This document shows positions 26,151 through 34,835 of a stretch of DNA of 64,000 nt, piece by piece. Within the stretch, counting starts at the first letter, position 1. The number at the start of each line of letters is the position of its first letter. Made by a program: the position numbers and the translations under genes. A model generated the notes under the pieces. The model worked only from the letters and a program-made list of their open reading frames with translations. It made no database searches and was not told the DNA's origin. The stretch covers positions 10,998 to 74,997 of the forward strand of contig CAVURD010000007.1 in the NCBI GenBank assembly GCA_963743785.1. Reading direction: 5' to 3'. Source of the stretch: Bog-473 sp963743785 (GTDB lineage Bacteria; Actinomycetota; Acidimicrobiia; Acidimicrobiales; RAAP-2).

Positions 26151-27413
26151 GTGGAAAGAATCATGGTCCAGCCCAACGGTCCCCTCCACGGGACCGTTCG
26201 CGCCGGAGGAGCGAAGAACTCGGCCCTCAAGTTGATGGTGGCCTGCCTGCTGGCCGAGGGGCGCTCGGTCCTCAGCAACGTACCCGACATCACTGACGTG
26301 GAGTCCATGGCGGCCGTCCTGCGGTCCGTCGGGGCCCGGGTCGATCGTCTGGAGAACGGGGATCTGGCCGTCACATCTCCGGCCGCCGCCGACCTTCGGC
26401 CGGTGGCCCCCTACGAGCTGATCGAGCGGATGCGGGCATCGGTGGTCGTGCTCGGTGTCCTGCTGGCGCGCTGTGGGTGGGTGCACATGCCCTTGCCCGG
26501 CGGCGACGATTTCGGGGAGCGTCCCATCGACTTCCATGTCAACGGGCTGGGGGCCATGGGGGTGCACTTCGAGTCGTCGGGCAGCGAGGTCCGGGGCCGC
26601 GTGGAGGAGGGGCGCCTGATCGGCACCCGGGTCGTGTTGGAGTACCCCAGCCACACGGCCACCGACAACCTGCTCATGGCGGCGGTCCTGGCCAAGGGGA
26701 CCACGGTGATCGAGAACGCGGCGAAAGAACCAGAGGTCACCGACCTGGCCGACATGCTGTGCACCATGGGGGCGGTCGTGCGCGGTGCCGGCACGTCGCG
26801 CCTGGAGATCGAGGGCGTGGAGGAACTGCATCCGGCCCGCCACACCGTGGTGCCCGACCGGGTGGTGGCGGCCACGTTCGTGGCGGCGGTCGGGATCACC
26901 GGGGGCGAGGTGACCATCGAGGACGCTCGACCCGAGCACATGGAGATGCTGCTGCGCAAGGTCACCGAAATGGGCGTCGTGACCGACATGGGCCCGCAGG
27001 GGCTGCTGGTCAGCGCCAACAAGAGACTGGGCTCGGCCGACGTTGCCACACTGCCCTATCCGGGAGTGGCCACGGACTACAGCCCGCTGCTCGTGGCCAT
27101 GCTCACCGTCGCCGACGGCGTCGGCATCCTCACCGAGAACCTCTTCTCGGGACGGTTCCGCTATGTCGAGGAGCTGCGACGCATGGGGGCCGACATCCGG
27201 ACGGAAGGGCACCACGCCGTGGTCCGGGGGATGGACCGCCTTTTCGGTGCGCCGGTGCGGGCACCCGACCTCCGGGCGGGCGTGGCGCTCGTCCTGGTCG
27301 GCTTGGTGGCCGAGGGGGAGACCCTGGTGACCGGGGCCCGTCACATCGACCGGGGCTACGAGGATCTGGTCGGCACCCTGACGTCGCTCGGAGCCAAGGT
27401 GACGAGCCTGTGA
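26151..27413 (+). CDS. murA: UDP-N-acetylglucosamine 1-carboxyvinyltransferase
   Basis: First committed step of peptidoglycan synthesis: enolpyruvyl transfer from PEP to UDP-GlcNAc, cytoplasmic. The 420-residue length is standard. AGGAKNSALKLM and the late NLFSGRFRYVEELRRMGADI are conserved. The active-site loop reads LPGGDDFGERPID, so residue 119 is Asp where fosfomycin-sensitive enzymes have Cys. Asp here is known from mycobacteria and confers fosfomycin resistance (family knowledge). The start is GTG. The stop overlaps the GTG of the meaB gene. Confidence 0.96.
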   Translation: MERIMVQPNGPLHGTVRAGGAKNSALKLMVACLLAEGRSVLSNVPDITDVESMAAVLRSVGARVDRLENGDLAVTSPAAADLRPVAPYELIERMRASVVVLGVLLARCGWVHMPLPGGDDFGERPIDFHVNGLGAMGVHFESSGSEVRGRVEEGRLIGTRVVLEYPSHTATDNLLMAAVLAKGTTVIENAAKEPEVTDLADMLCTMGAVVRGAGTSRLEIEGVEELHPARHTVVPDRVVAATFVAAVGITGGEVTIEDARPEHMEMLLRKVTEMGVVTDMGPQGLLVSANKRLGSADVATLPYPGVATDYSPLLVAMLTVADGVGILTENLFSGRFRYVEELRRMGADIRTEGHHAVVRGMDRLFGAPVRAPDLRAGVALVLVGLVAEGETLVTGARHIDRGYEDLVGTLTSLGAKVTSL

Positions 27414-28378
27414 ACCGCCCGCCTTCGGATCCGGCGGCGCTGTTGGCCCTGGCCCAGGACAACGACAGGGTCGCGCTGGCTCGGCTGATCTCGCTGGTCG
27501 AGCGGGGAGGTGAGCCCGGTCTCAACGTGGCCCGCCTGGCCTACCGCTCCGCCGTGCCCTACACGGTCGGCCTGACAGGCGCCCCGGGTTCGGGCAAGTC
27601 GACCCTGACCGATCGGCTCATCACGGTGGCGCGCACCGGCTGGGGAGGGCCGTCACCCGAGGCGCTGGATCAGGTGGGAGTGCTGGCCATTGACCCGACG
27701 TCTCCGTTCAGCGGCGGGGCCATTCTGGGTGACCGGGTGCGCATGCAGCAGCACGTGCTGGACCCCTCCGTGTTCATTCGCTCCATGGCGACGCGCGGGC
27801 ATCTCGGCGGTCTGGCCCTGGCCGTCCCCGACGCCATCCGTGTCCTCGGTGCAGCCGGGTTGCCGGTGGTCATCATCGAGACGGTGGGCGTCGGGCAGAT
27901 GGAGGTCGAGGTGGCCTCGGCGGCCGACACCACGGTGGTGGTGGTGACGCCCGGGTGGGGTGACTCCATGCAGGCCAACAAGGCCGGCCTCCTGGAGATC
28001 GCCGACCTCTTCGTCATCAACAAGGCCGATCGTCCGGGCGCTCGAGAAGCGCGGCGGGACCTCGAACAGATGCTCGACCTCTCCACGCTCGGCGCCTGGC
28101 GCCCCCCGGTCGTCGACACCATCGCCGCGACCGGCGAGGGCGCGGCGGAATTGTGGAGCGAGATCGCCCGGCACCGGGCCCACCTCCTCGACAACGGCCT
28201 GCTGGAGGCGCGCCGGACCGAGCGGGTGGCGCACGAGTTACGGCGGGTGATGGTGGCCCGCAGCCGGGCTCGGATTGAGGAAGTGGCCGCCGGGGAAGAA
28301 TTCTCCCGTGCCGTCAAAGCGGTGGCCGCGGGGGAGCTCGACCCCTACGAGGCCGCTGACCGGCTCGGGCGTGGTTGA
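27410..28378 (+). CDS. meaB: MeaB/ArgK-family GTPase
   Basis: G3E-type P-loop GTPase that protects and loads methylmalonyl-CoA mutase with cobalamin cofactor (family role). The 322-residue protein has Walker A LTGAPGSGKST, DPTSPFSGGAILGDRVRM, the metal/switch segment ETVGVGQMEVEVA and the NKAD base-recognition motif. The GTG start overlaps the murA stop. No mutase gene is in the window, so the partner is inferred. Confidence 0.93.
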   Translation: MNRPPSDPAALLALAQDNDRVALARLISLVERGGEPGLNVARLAYRSAVPYTVGLTGAPGSGKSTLTDRLITVARTGWGGPSPEALDQVGVLAIDPTSPFSGGAILGDRVRMQQHVLDPSVFIRSMATRGHLGGLALAVPDAIRVLGAAGLPVVIIETVGVGQMEVEVASAADTTVVVVTPGWGDSMQANKAGLLEIADLFVINKADRPGAREARRDLEQMLDLSTLGAWRPPVVDTIAATGEGAAELWSEIARHRAHLLDNGLLEARRTERVAHELRRVMVARSRARIEEVAAGEEFSRAVKAVAAGELDPYEAADRLGRG

Positions 28379-28412
28379 GAGCCTGGCCGGTACGTCAGGT
28401 ACGGTGCCCCTG

Positions 28413-29186
28413 ATGACCGATACCTTCGTGACGTTGGAGCGACGAAGTGATGGCGTGGCCGTGATCCGCCTTGACCGGCCCAAAGCCAACGCCCTCTCGG
28501 GTGCCGTGCTGGGGCAGGTCTTCGCCGTGGCCCAGGAGTTGACGGCCGACCCGCCGGGTGCGGTCGTCCTGTGGGGCGGGCGCCGGATCTTCGCGGCCGG
28601 GGCCGACATCGTCGAGTTGGAAGGGACCGGGGCCGATTCTGTCGGGGCCAGTTTCACCAGCGCCCTCGGTGCGCTGGCCAAGGTGCCCCGGGCGACGATC
28701 GCGGCCATCAACGGCTACGCCCTGGGCGGTGGGTTGGAGTTGGCCCTGGCCTGCGATCTGCGGGTCTGCGCCGAAGACTCCAAGCTCGGCCTGCCCGAGG
28801 TGCTCCTCGGGGTCATCCCCGGTGGCGGCGGCACCCAACGGCTGCCCCGGTTGATCGGTTCGTCGCGGGCCAAGGAGATCATCTTCTCGGGGCGTCAGGT
28901 GCGGGCCCCCGAGGCGCTGGCCATTGGCCTCGTCAATCGGGTGGTGGCACCCGACGACGTGCTGGACGAGGCCGTCGCGTGGGCCGGCGAGCTGGCTCGG
29001 GGCGCCATCGTGGCCCACGGTCTGGCCAAGGCTGCGGTCGATCGGGGGCTCGAAGGGTCGCTGGCCGAGGGTCTGGGCCTCGAGCAGGAGGCGTTCGCCG
29101 CGGTGGCCCGAACCGAGGACGCAGCCCGGGGACTGGCCTCCTTCGCCGAGCACGGGCCGGGCCGGGCCACCTTCGTCGGCCGATGA
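28413..29186 (+). CDS. Enoyl-CoA hydratase/isomerase family protein
   Basis: Crotonase-fold protein of 257 residues. The first oxyanion-hole segment is FAAGADIVELEG and the second is NGYALGGGLELALACDLRV, followed by LGLPEVLLGVIPGGGGTQRL with the catalytic Glu region. These features fit a true 2-enoyl-CoA hydratase of fatty-acid or amino-acid degradation. The ATG at 28413 is taken because the crotonase domain starts right after it. Confidence 0.9.
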   Translation: MTDTFVTLERRSDGVAVIRLDRPKANALSGAVLGQVFAVAQELTADPPGAVVLWGGRRIFAAGADIVELEGTGADSVGASFTSALGALAKVPRATIAAINGYALGGGLELALACDLRVCAEDSKLGLPEVLLGVIPGGGGTQRLPRLIGSSRAKEIIFSGRQVRAPEALAIGLVNRVVAPDDVLDEAVAWAGELARGAIVAHGLAKAAVDRGLEGSLAEGLGLEQEAFAAVARTEDAARGLASFAEHGPGRATFVGR

Positions 29187-29226
29187 GGCCGATGAGGCCG
29201 ATAAGGTCGATGAGCTGGATGAGGCG
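29182..29226 (+). repeat. Five-copy 9-bp tandem repeat
   Basis: GATGAGGCC, GATGAGGCC, GATAAGGTC, GATGAGCTG and GATGAGGCG follow each other at the stop codon of the enoyl-CoA hydratase gene. The second base triplet varies. Depending on small copy changes the tract could extend or shorten the C-terminus of that gene. Confidence 0.8.
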
Positions 29227-29259
29227 ATCGGGTCCATGGGCCGATGAGTCGGTGACGCG

Positions 29260-31110
29260 GTGAGCTCGCCCCCTATTCCCGTGAGCGCCGGCGAGGGGCC
29301 GTTCGACCCGTCGGCACGCTGGTTCCAGCACGCCGTCTTCTACGAGGTCCTGATCCGTGGCTTCTACGACGCCAACAACGACGGCAGCGGCGACCTGAAG
29401 GGCCTGCGCGACAAGCTCGACTACATCGAGTGGCTGGGCATCGACTGCATCTGGATGCTGCCCTTCTACCCCTCGCCGCTGCGGGACGGCGGCTACGACA
29501 TCAGTGACTTCTTCAACGTGCATCCCGACTACGGGAGCATCGGTGACCTGGTGGCGTTCCTGGAGGACGCGCACAGCCGCGGCATCCGGGTCGTCGCCGA
29601 CCTGGTTATGAACCACACCAGCGACCAGCACCCCTGGTTCATCGAATCGCGTTCGAGCCGGGACAACGCCAAGGCCGACTGGTACGTCTGGAACGAAGAC
29701 GACCAGCGCTGGCCCGACGCCCGGGTGGTCTTCACCGACGTGGAACGGTCCAACTGGACCTGGGACGACACCCGCCAGCAGTACTACTGGCATCGCTTCT
29801 ACCACCATCAGCCCGACCTCAACTACGACAATCCCGAAGTGGCCGACACCATGATCGACCTGGTGCGCTTCTGGCTGGATCTCGGCTTCGACGGTTTCCG
29901 GCTCGATGCCGTGCCCTATCTCTACCAACGCGACGGCACCTCGGGGGAACACCTGCCCGAGACCCACGCCTTCATCCGGCGCATCCGCAAGCAACTGGAA
30001 GCGGACTACCCCGGGCGGATCCTGCTGGCCGAAGCCAACGGCTGGCCCAGCGACGTGGCCGACTACTTCGGCGACGGGGACGAGTGCCACCTGTGCTTCC
30101 ACTTCCCGCTGATGCCCCGGCTGTTCATGGCGGTGCGGCGGGAACAGCGCTATCCCATCACCGAGATCCTGGCTCAGACGCCGGTCATCAACGAGTCGTG
30201 CCAGTGGGCCATCTTCTTGCGCAACCATGACGAGCTCACCCTCGAACAGGTCAGTGACGAGGATCGCGACTATCTCATCGCCGAGTACGCCAAGGACCCC
30301 CGCATGAAGCGGCACATGGGGATCGGGCGGCGGCTGGCTCCCCTGATCGACAACGACCGGCGGACGGCCGAGCTCCTGTACGCGCTGCTGCTCTCCCTGC
30401 CGGGCAGCCCGGTCATCTACTACGGCGACGAGATGCTGATGGGGGACAACATCTACCTCGGTGACCGTGATTCGGTGCGCACACCCATGCAATGGTCGCC
30501 CGACCGCAACGGTGGCTTCTCCCAGGCGGATTTCGCCCAGCTCTACCTGCCGCCGCTGATGGATCCGGTCTACGGGTTCAGCGCGGTGAATGTCGAGGCC
30601 CAGCTGCGCAACCAGGGCTCGTTCCTGCACTGGCTGCGGCGCATGCTGACCGAGCGCCGCGCCCTCCCGGTTATGGGGGTGGGCGAGATGGAGATCCTGC
30701 CCTGCGCCAACCCCTCCGTGCTGGCCTACATGCGCTCGGGCGAGGTGTCCGACATCATGACCACGGTGCCCAGTGCCACGTCGGGGGCGACCTCGGGGGT
30801 CGACGCCGTCCTCGATGTCCGGGATTGGGGCCGCACGCTGGTGACGGCGCGCACGGTGCCGGCCGGCAACGAGGGGGCCGACGACGAGGCGGTCCGCCGC
30901 TTCCAGGCCGTGCTCTGCGTGCACAATCTCAGCCGGTTCGCCCAGCCGGCCGAGCTCGCTCTGGCCAAATGGGCCGGGTCCACCCCCTATGAGGTGCTGG
31001 GCCGGGTGCCCTTCCCGTCCGTCACCGAGGAGCCCTACGCCATCACCCTGCCGCCCTACGGCTTCTTGTGGTTCGACCTGGTGCGTGAGGAAGGGCCGCT
31101 GGCGCCATGA
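29260..31110 (+). CDS. treS: Trehalose synthase (maltose alpha-D-glucosyltransferase)
   Basis: GH13 enzyme that interconverts maltose and trehalose. The 616-residue protein has all catalytic segments: DLVMNHTSDQHPWF, the nucleophile Asp in GFDGFRLDAVPYL, the acid/base Glu in LLAEANGWP and the third acid in FLRNHDELTLEQV. The TreS-specific HPDYGSIGDL and YYGDEMLMGDNIYLGDRD are also present. The stop overlaps the maltokinase ATG, so the pair probably channels trehalose through maltose to maltose 1-phosphate, the GlgE route; glgE itself is not in the window. Confidence 0.95.
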   Translation: MSSPPIPVSAGEGPFDPSARWFQHAVFYEVLIRGFYDANNDGSGDLKGLRDKLDYIEWLGIDCIWMLPFYPSPLRDGGYDISDFFNVHPDYGSIGDLVAFLEDAHSRGIRVVADLVMNHTSDQHPWFIESRSSRDNAKADWYVWNEDDQRWPDARVVFTDVERSNWTWDDTRQQYYWHRFYHHQPDLNYDNPEVADTMIDLVRFWLDLGFDGFRLDAVPYLYQRDGTSGEHLPETHAFIRRIRKQLEADYPGRILLAEANGWPSDVADYFGDGDECHLCFHFPLMPRLFMAVRREQRYPITEILAQTPVINESCQWAIFLRNHDELTLEQVSDEDRDYLIAEYAKDPRMKRHMGIGRRLAPLIDNDRRTAELLYALLLSLPGSPVIYYGDEMLMGDNIYLGDRDSVRTPMQWSPDRNGGFSQADFAQLYLPPLMDPVYGFSAVNVEAQLRNQGSFLHWLRRMLTERRALPVMGVGEMEILPCANPSVLAYMRSGEVSDIMTTVPSATSGATSGVDAVLDVRDWGRTLVTARTVPAGNEGADDEAVRRFQAVLCVHNLSRFAQPAELALAKWAGSTPYEVLGRVPFPSVTEEPYAITLPPYGFLWFDLVREEGPLAP

Positions 31111-32372
31111 ACGCCGAGCAGGAACAGGCCGTTCAGCGGTTGGTCGGGGCGTGGCTCGAGGAGCGCCTGCCGGTCGATGTCCCCGCCCCCGTCCCCGACG
31201 AGATCGCGCTGCGCCGGGTGGAGGTGCTGCGGGCCGGACGCCCCGGGTTGCTCGACGTGGTGGCCGAGGTGGGCGGTCGCCTGGGCCACATGATCGCCGG
31301 GCTCCGACGGGTGGGTGACGAGCCGCGCTTCTTGCGCCCCGGGGACGAGGCGGCGCTCGGACTCTTCGAAGACGACGACGGGTTGGCCGTGTGCATCGAT
31401 GCCCTGCGCGACGCCGAGCTGGGCCCGATGGTGCTGGCCACCGTCAGGGGCGTGGACCCGAGGCCGGGCACGGTGGCGTACCTCCGCGACGACGAGAAGG
31501 TCACCGTCCTCGACTGCGGCGATCGCGGGGACCTCACCGTGTACCCATGGCTCCGGGACGGCCCCCGGGCGGCGGTTGACCTGTTGGTCGCTCTCGACGC
31601 GGCCGGCTTCAACCACGTGGCGGCGCCGCTGGTCCGCTGGACCTGGGAGGGGCGTGATCTGGGGGTGGTGCAAGAGCCGATGCAGGGCCGTGCGGGCGGC
31701 TGGGCGCTCGCCCTGACGTCGTTGCGCGATCTCTTTGCGGCCGGCGGCCGCCCCGAGGCGGCCGGGGGTGACTTCGGTCCCGAGGCGCATGCCCTGGGCA
31801 CCATGACCGCCCGCATGCACCTCGCCCTCGACAGTGCATTCGAGCGGCGGCCCGGCTCGGTGACCGATTGGGTCGACGACGCCGAGGCATCGATCGGACG
31901 GGCCGACCCGGCCTTGCTCGAGGCCCCCGGGGTGGCCGATCTGACCAAGGGGCTGCGGGTGGCCGACCTGCACCTGCCGTCCATCCGCACCCACGGGGAC
32001 TTTCACCTGGGACGGATGGCCCGGACCGATCAGGGCTGGATCGTCAGCGACTGCGGTCCCGGTGGCGTACTGCCGGGGAACAGCGAGCCGACCTGGCGCT
32101 CCCCGCTGGGCGACGTGGCCGACCTGTTGTGGTCGCTGCACGAGGCCAGCACCATGGCCGCCGCCGAGCGTGACCCGGCTGGCCGGCTGGGCGTGGACCA
32201 GTTGGGCCGGGCCTGGGAGGCGCGCAACCGGCGGGCGGTCCTCACCGGGTATCTGAGTACCCCGGGCATGGCCGGACTGGCCGGTCCCGACCGGGACGTG
32301 GTGCGCAACCTCGTCGCGCTGTTGGAGCTGGCCCGGTCGGTGCGGCCGAGCGCCCTGAGACCTGAGACCTGA
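31107..32372 (+). CDS. mak: Maltokinase-like protein
   Basis: Predicted ATP-dependent kinase forming maltose 1-phosphate. The 421-residue protein overlaps treS by four bases, a classical TreS-Pep2 arrangement, and carries the aminoglycoside-kinase-like catalytic THGDFHLGRM near residue 296. The metal-binding segment that usually reads DFEGEP appears as SDCGPGG: the Asp is kept but the following acidic residue is lost. SPLGDVADLLWSLHEA is conserved. The N-terminal lid domain is shorter and Asp-rich. Activity is therefore probable but not certain. Confidence 0.82.
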   Translation: MNAEQEQAVQRLVGAWLEERLPVDVPAPVPDEIALRRVEVLRAGRPGLLDVVAEVGGRLGHMIAGLRRVGDEPRFLRPGDEAALGLFEDDDGLAVCIDALRDAELGPMVLATVRGVDPRPGTVAYLRDDEKVTVLDCGDRGDLTVYPWLRDGPRAAVDLLVALDAAGFNHVAAPLVRWTWEGRDLGVVQEPMQGRAGGWALALTSLRDLFAAGGRPEAAGGDFGPEAHALGTMTARMHLALDSAFERRPGSVTDWVDDAEASIGRADPALLEAPGVADLTKGLRVADLHLPSIRTHGDFHLGRMARTDQGWIVSDCGPGGVLPGNSEPTWRSPLGDVADLLWSLHEASTMAAAERDPAGRLGVDQLGRAWEARNRRAVLTGYLSTPGMAGLAGPDRDVVRNLVALLELARSVRPSALRPET

Positions 32373-32394
32373 GACCTGTGGCTGACGCTTGGGG

Positions 32395-32413
32395 CTGACG
32401 CTTGGGGCGTCAG
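32395..32413. terminator. Hairpin between convergent mak and galT
   Basis: CTGACGC (32395-32401) pairs with GCGTCAG (32407-32413) around a TTGGG loop. It stands between two genes pointing at each other and could end transcription from both sides. A direct repeat of GCTGACGCTTGGG precedes it, and CCTGAGA is repeated at the mak stop. Confidence 0.55.
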
Positions 32414-32423
32414 GCTCAGTGGG

Positions 32424-33407
32424 TCAGTGGGTCAGTGCCGCCATCTTGAGCATCTCGGCTGACTCTTCGGGCGAGACCACGTTGATGGCCACGCCGGTGC
32501 CCAGTTCGAATCCGGCGGTGGTGGTCGCCTTGGGCCAGATGTGGGCGTGCCAGTGGTAGGGCTCGCCCACCCGGTACGGGGCGGAGTGGAACACGATGTT
32601 GTAGGCCACGTCCCCGACCGTGTGGGCCAGGTGGTTCAGAGAGGTGCGGATCGACTCACCGACGGCGACCAGGTCCTCGGTCGGGCTCTTGTGCATGTGG
32701 GGCGAGTGTCGCCGGGGGATGACCAGCATCTCGTAGGGGACCGCACTCCAGAAGGGACAGACCACCACGACCCGATCGTCGGCGAAAATGACGCGGTCGC
32801 CGCTGTCCTCCTCGGCCTCCATCGTCGTGCAGAGGAGGCAAGATCCGACGAAGCGGGCGAAGCGGGCCTGCTCCTCGGCCAACTCGCGGGGGATGAACGA
32901 CATGCCGAGTAGTTGGCCGTGCGGGTGCTCCACCGAGGCGCCCGCTTCCCGGCCGGAGTTGACGATGGCCTGGGTGTAGCGCAGGTTCGGCCGTTGGGCG
33001 TGCTCTTCGAGGCGGTCGCGCAGGGCCGCCATCACCAGGCCGCTCTGCTCCCGGCTCAACATGCCCCAGGTGGCGTCGTGCTCGGGGGAGAAGATGAGGA
33101 TCTCGTGGATCCCCCCGGCCGTGGCTTGGGTGAACACGGGCCCGCGGTTGGCCACCACAAAGGGCTCGTCGCCCTCGAAGGCCGGGTAGAGGTTCGGGAC
33201 CACGCGCACCAGCCAGTGTCCGGTTGGTCCGTAGGTCTCCAGGGCCGGCGGCGTGGTCTCCTCGTTCCCGGGGCAGAACGGGCACGGACGTTCCGAGTCC
33301 TCCTCCACCCAGGGGGATCGGGTGACAAAGGAGTAGGGCCGTTCGGATCGTCCTGGGCTGACGACCACCCAGCGGCCCGACAACGGGTCGAGTCGCAACT
33401 GGTTCAC
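32424..33407 (-). CDS. galT: Galactose-1-phosphate uridylyltransferase
   Basis: HIT-superfamily nucleotidyl transferase of the Leloir pathway, 327 residues. It has the zinc site CPFCPGNEETTP, PNLYPAF, the active-site VEHPHGQLLG with the nucleotidylated His, and the C-terminal HWHAHIWPK. It is convergent with maltokinase. No galK or galE is nearby. Confidence 0.93.
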   Translation of the reverse strand: MNQLRLDPLSGRWVVVSPGRSERPYSFVTRSPWVEEDSERPCPFCPGNEETTPPALETYGPTGHWLVRVVPNLYPAFEGDEPFVVANRGPVFTQATAGGIHEILIFSPEHDATWGMLSREQSGLVMAALRDRLEEHAQRPNLRYTQAIVNSGREAGASVEHPHGQLLGMSFIPRELAEEQARFARFVGSCLLCTTMEAEEDSGDRVIFADDRVVVVCPFWSAVPYEMLVIPRRHSPHMHKSPTEDLVAVGESIRTSLNHLAHTVGDVAYNIVFHSAPYRVGEPYHWHAHIWPKATTTAGFELGTGVAINVVSPEESAEMLKMAALTH

Positions 33408-33548
33408 TGGCTCTCGGCTCTTTCCACTTCCCTATCCACCTTCATCGGCGGTCGCCTCTTCACTCTGTGTGTCCTTCTACGGTACAGGCTCCAAACCACA
33501 TTTAGGCTGCATGCTCACCGAACGTTCACCTCGTGTACGCACATATGG

Positions 33549-34131
33549 ATGAAGATGTCCGGCGTGCACGCCCAGCCCCACGGTCCCGCCTTCGACATCG
33601 TGCTCCTTCTCCATGTGGGCTGCGTGGTCGCAGGCCTGGCCACCGTGGTCACGAGCGCGGCCACCGCGACGCGCCTGCGCCGACTCCTCCGCGTCGGACG
33701 CTCGCTGCCCGAAGCGGTGGTGCGCTACTTCCGTCCCGGAGTCAACTGGGGCGGTCGCCTGCTCTACGGCATCCCGATCTTCGGCTTCGCCCTGCTGGCC
33801 ATGAGCCACGGGGCGTACGCCCTCTCCGATGGCTGGGTCGTGAGCGGGTTGGCCGTCTTCGTCGTCGTCGTGGTGCTGGCCGAGGGCGTGCTCTGGCCGG
33901 CCGAGCGGAGAGTCCAAGCCTCGGTGAGCTCGGGTTCTTCCTCCACCTCTGCCGCCGCTGCTGCCGCCGCCTCCACATCCGAGTCCTCCCCGGGTGGACG
34001 GGTCCGAGGCCGAACCGGATGCCGGGGGAGCCCCGGCCGTGCTGCGCGATGCCCAACTCATTGTGTGGTCCGCGGCCGTGGCCCTGGTCCTGCTGGTCGT
34101 CGGCACGGTGCTCATGGTGGCCCAGCCGTAG
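33549..34131 (+). CDS. Small multi-pass membrane protein, apparent frameshift
   Basis: About 190 residues with four hydrophobic helices: one near the N-terminus (FDIVLLLHVGCVVAGLATVV), two in the middle (GIPIFGFALLAMSHGAYAL and VSGLAVFVVVVVLAEGVLW) and one at the very end (VALVLLVVGTVLMVAQP). The last part is one frame later, the change lying near 33995 after a Ser/Ala-rich stretch. The layout resembles DUF2269-type proteins but I cannot name the family firmly. The 33408-33548 intergenic region separates it from the divergent galT. Confidence 0.65.
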
Positions 34132-34166
34132 GGCGGGAGTCCCGAAGGGCGGAGTCCGTAGGGCCG

Positions 34167-34796
34167 CTACGCCTCGAGCCTGAGTCCGGTGGCCGCTTCG
34201 ACCAACCGCTCCGCCTCGGCCGTCCGGCCGGCCGCCACCAGACCGGGCAGCGGCCCGTCGAGCAAGGCGGCCCAATCCACTGCTTCGGTACTGGCGCCGG
34301 TGGCCTTGAGTTGTCGCCGCGCCCGGCCGAGGAGCTCGGCCAAGGCACCCGTCCCCGGACCGAGCTGCTCGGCCAAGCGGCCCCGCAGCCAGGTGGACAG
34401 GGCCGGGCTCGACCCCGCCGTCGAGACGGCGAGTGTGACCGGACCGTCGCGGTGGACGGACGGCAAGATGAACGAGCAGTTGTCGGGGTCGTCGGCGCTG
34501 TTGACCCACACGCCGGCGGCTTCGGCGTCGGAGAAGACGGCGGTGTCAACCTCGGGATGGCCGGTGGCGGTCACGACCAAGCGGTAAGCGGCCGCGTCAC
34601 CGGGGGCGTAGGCCCGGCGCACGAGGGTGAGCGGGGACAGCGCGGCCATGGCATCACCGATCTCGGGGGCGATCACCGTGACGAGGGCGCCGGCCGCCAG
34701 GAGGCCCCTGGCCTTGCGGGCGCCCACCGGGCCGGCCCCCACCACCAGGCAGGCGCGGCCGGTCAGGTTGAGCGAAACCGGGTAGGAGGCCGTCAC
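34167..34796 (-). CDS. Precorrin-2 dehydrogenase / sirohydrochlorin ferrochelatase
   Basis: Met8/CysG-N type enzyme of siroheme synthesis, 209 residues. It starts MTASYPVSLNLTGRACLVVGAGPVGARKARGL, an NAD-binding fold; Asp and His candidates lie in NSADDPDNCSFILPSVHRDGP. It supplies siroheme to the sulfite/nitrite reductase encoded 3 kb away. The uroporphyrinogen methyltransferase needed upstream is not in the window. Confidence 0.9.
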   Translation of the reverse strand: MTASYPVSLNLTGRACLVVGAGPVGARKARGLLAAGALVTVIAPEIGDAMAALSPLTLVRRAYAPGDAAAYRLVVTATGHPEVDTAVFSDAEAAGVWVNSADDPDNCSFILPSVHRDGPVTLAVSTAGSSPALSTWLRGRLAEQLGPGTGALAELLGRARRQLKATGASTEAVDWAALLDGPLPGLVAAGRTAEAERLVEAATGLRLEA

Positions 34797-34835
34797 GGGT
34801 GGTCGGGGATGGTTCGGGCCGGTCCGGGTCGGCCG

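Noticed and set aside
24022..26235. A 737-residue plus-strand frame opposite the ArsR operon and glpX
   Set aside because: It runs antisense to several recognised genes and crosses their boundaries.
29200..30924. Minus-strand frame opposite treS
   Set aside because: His/Val-rich shadow of a GH13 enzyme with all catalytic residues on the plus strand.
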